From Clostridia bacterium (lineage in GTDB: Bacteria; Bacillota; Clostridia; Oscillospirales; CAG-272): a stretch of DNA of 32,412 nucleotides. The notes beneath the pieces are model-generated. The model was not told the origin of the DNA. It did no database searches and was given only the letters and a program-made list of their open reading frames with translations. The stretch lies in the NCBI GenBank assembly GCA_017942005.1, contig JAGAVJ010000054.1, positions 1-32,412 of the forward strand, in the 5' to 3' direction. Positions within the stretch are counted from its first letter, which is position 1. Each line of letters begins with the position of its first letter. Shown piece after piece: positions 31,999-32,412 of this stretch. The position numbers were made by a program, and so were the translations under genes.

Positions 31999-32412
31999 AT
32001 GCTGAAAAAAGAGGTTTTCAACCGAATAAGTACGATGGTTCTATGTTTCCTGCTGATCTTTTTATATGGATGCAGCGAAACTGCAAAGGAGAAAGATACC
32101 GCAGCAACAGATGATAAGGAAGGCAGTCAAACGATCAATTCTATGGAAATAAAAGATGCAGCTGACTTTTTTATCAATACGGAGCCGGTATCCTGGACAG
32201 ATACGGGGGATATCCATGACATTATACTTTCTGACAGCGGCAGTATCGTTGATACGGAATATATAACAGTAGAAGGAGCGGTAATTACCATTCACCGCGG
32301 AGGTAAATACCGTATCACAGGAGCGCTTTCTAATGGTTCCATTTGTATCAACTGCGGCAAAACAGAACAGGTCAGCCTTCTTTTAGATGCAGTATCTCTT
32401 GCATCCCAAGAC
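31999..32412 (+). CDS. Lipoprotein with Cthe_2159-like carbohydrate-binding domain, 5' part
   Basis: The first 138 codons of a gene that runs past the window end. The N-terminus is a lipoprotein signal peptide (basic start, hydrophobic FLLIFLYG, then Cys). After an acidic linker, the segment ending GAVITIHRGGKYRITGALSNGSICINC and then VSLLLDAVSLAS fits the GGxYxISGxLxxGxIxV...VxLxLxxVxI pattern of the Cthe_2159-type polysaccharide-binding family (PF14262-like), a right-handed beta helix that binds plant polysaccharides. The ribosome binding site (AAAGG, 13 bases upstream) is weak, so another start is possible, though only this one gives a good signal peptide. Confidence 0.72.
   Translation, partial: MLKKEVFNRISTMVLCFLLIFLYGCSETAKEKDTAATDDKEGSQTINSMEIKDAADFFINTEPVSWTDTGDIHDIILSDSGSIVDTEYITVEGAVITIHRGGKYRITGALSNGSICINCGKTEQVSLLLDAVSLASQD

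Noticed and set aside
31767..32114. 115-codon plus-strand frame overlapping the lipoprotein start
   Set aside because: The other frame from 31999 gives a signal peptide, lipobox and a recognisable domain; this one has no ribosome binding site or family likeness.

Overview
The window looks like chromosomal DNA from an anaerobic low-to-mid GC Firmicute, most likely a gut or rumen member of the Clostridia (Oscillospirales-like). This placement is inferred from content and not from a marker gene: strong AAGGAG-type ribosome binding sites, many TTGACA-17-TATAAT promoters, a class III (oxygen-sensitive) ribonucleotide reductase, a BlaI/BlaR1 pair, lipoprotein sugar-binding proteins with EF-hand-like loops, and glycan genes (GH3, D-lyxose isomerase). 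No rRNA, tRNA, CRISPR array, phage module or transposase gene was seen.

Layout. (1) 1-8491, plus strand: the 3' end of truA, a DUF5711-like membrane protein, a CvpA-family protein, a ClpE/ClpC-type AAA+ unfoldase with a zinc finger, and a 1230-residue P-type-ATPase-like membrane protein in which essentially every catalytic motif has been replaced. They are tightly spaced and end at a hairpin terminator. (2) 8511-11971: two divergent paralogous lipoprotein solute-binding proteins without permease genes beside them. (3) 12204-15510: promoter, nrdD, a frameshifted nrdG and a truncated GNAT acetyltransferase. (4) 15604-18043, minus strand: blaI-blaR1 with a strong promoter flanked by two near-identical operators; the BlaR1 sensor region is not a penicillin-binding domain. 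(5) 18120-23936: two FAD-dependent oxidoreductases (one on each strand), a SUKH-like small protein and a class C beta-lactamase-fold serine hydrolase. (6) 23951-28780, minus strand: a GH25-like protein that seems to lack the catalytic acids, a Gfo/Idh/MocA dehydrogenase, a GH3 glycosidase and D-lyxose isomerase. (7) 29042-31659, minus strand: a MATE exporter and two tandem YfcE-type phosphodiesterases. (8) 31999-end, plus strand: the start of a lipoprotein resembling Cthe_2159-type carbohydrate-binding proteins.

The strongest unusual signals are: the coordinated loss of catalytic residues in the full-length P-type ATPase-like protein encoded beside an unfoldase; a non-coding palindromic element (copies at 10319-10434 and 19461-19702) made of consecutive hairpins, one copy flanked by a 9-bp direct repeat and sitting against a start codon; a structured leader ahead of the second FAD oxidoreductase; a BlaR1 with a duplicated novel sensor motif; and recent-looking damage in nrdG. 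All family assignments come from reading motifs by eye; no database search was run.
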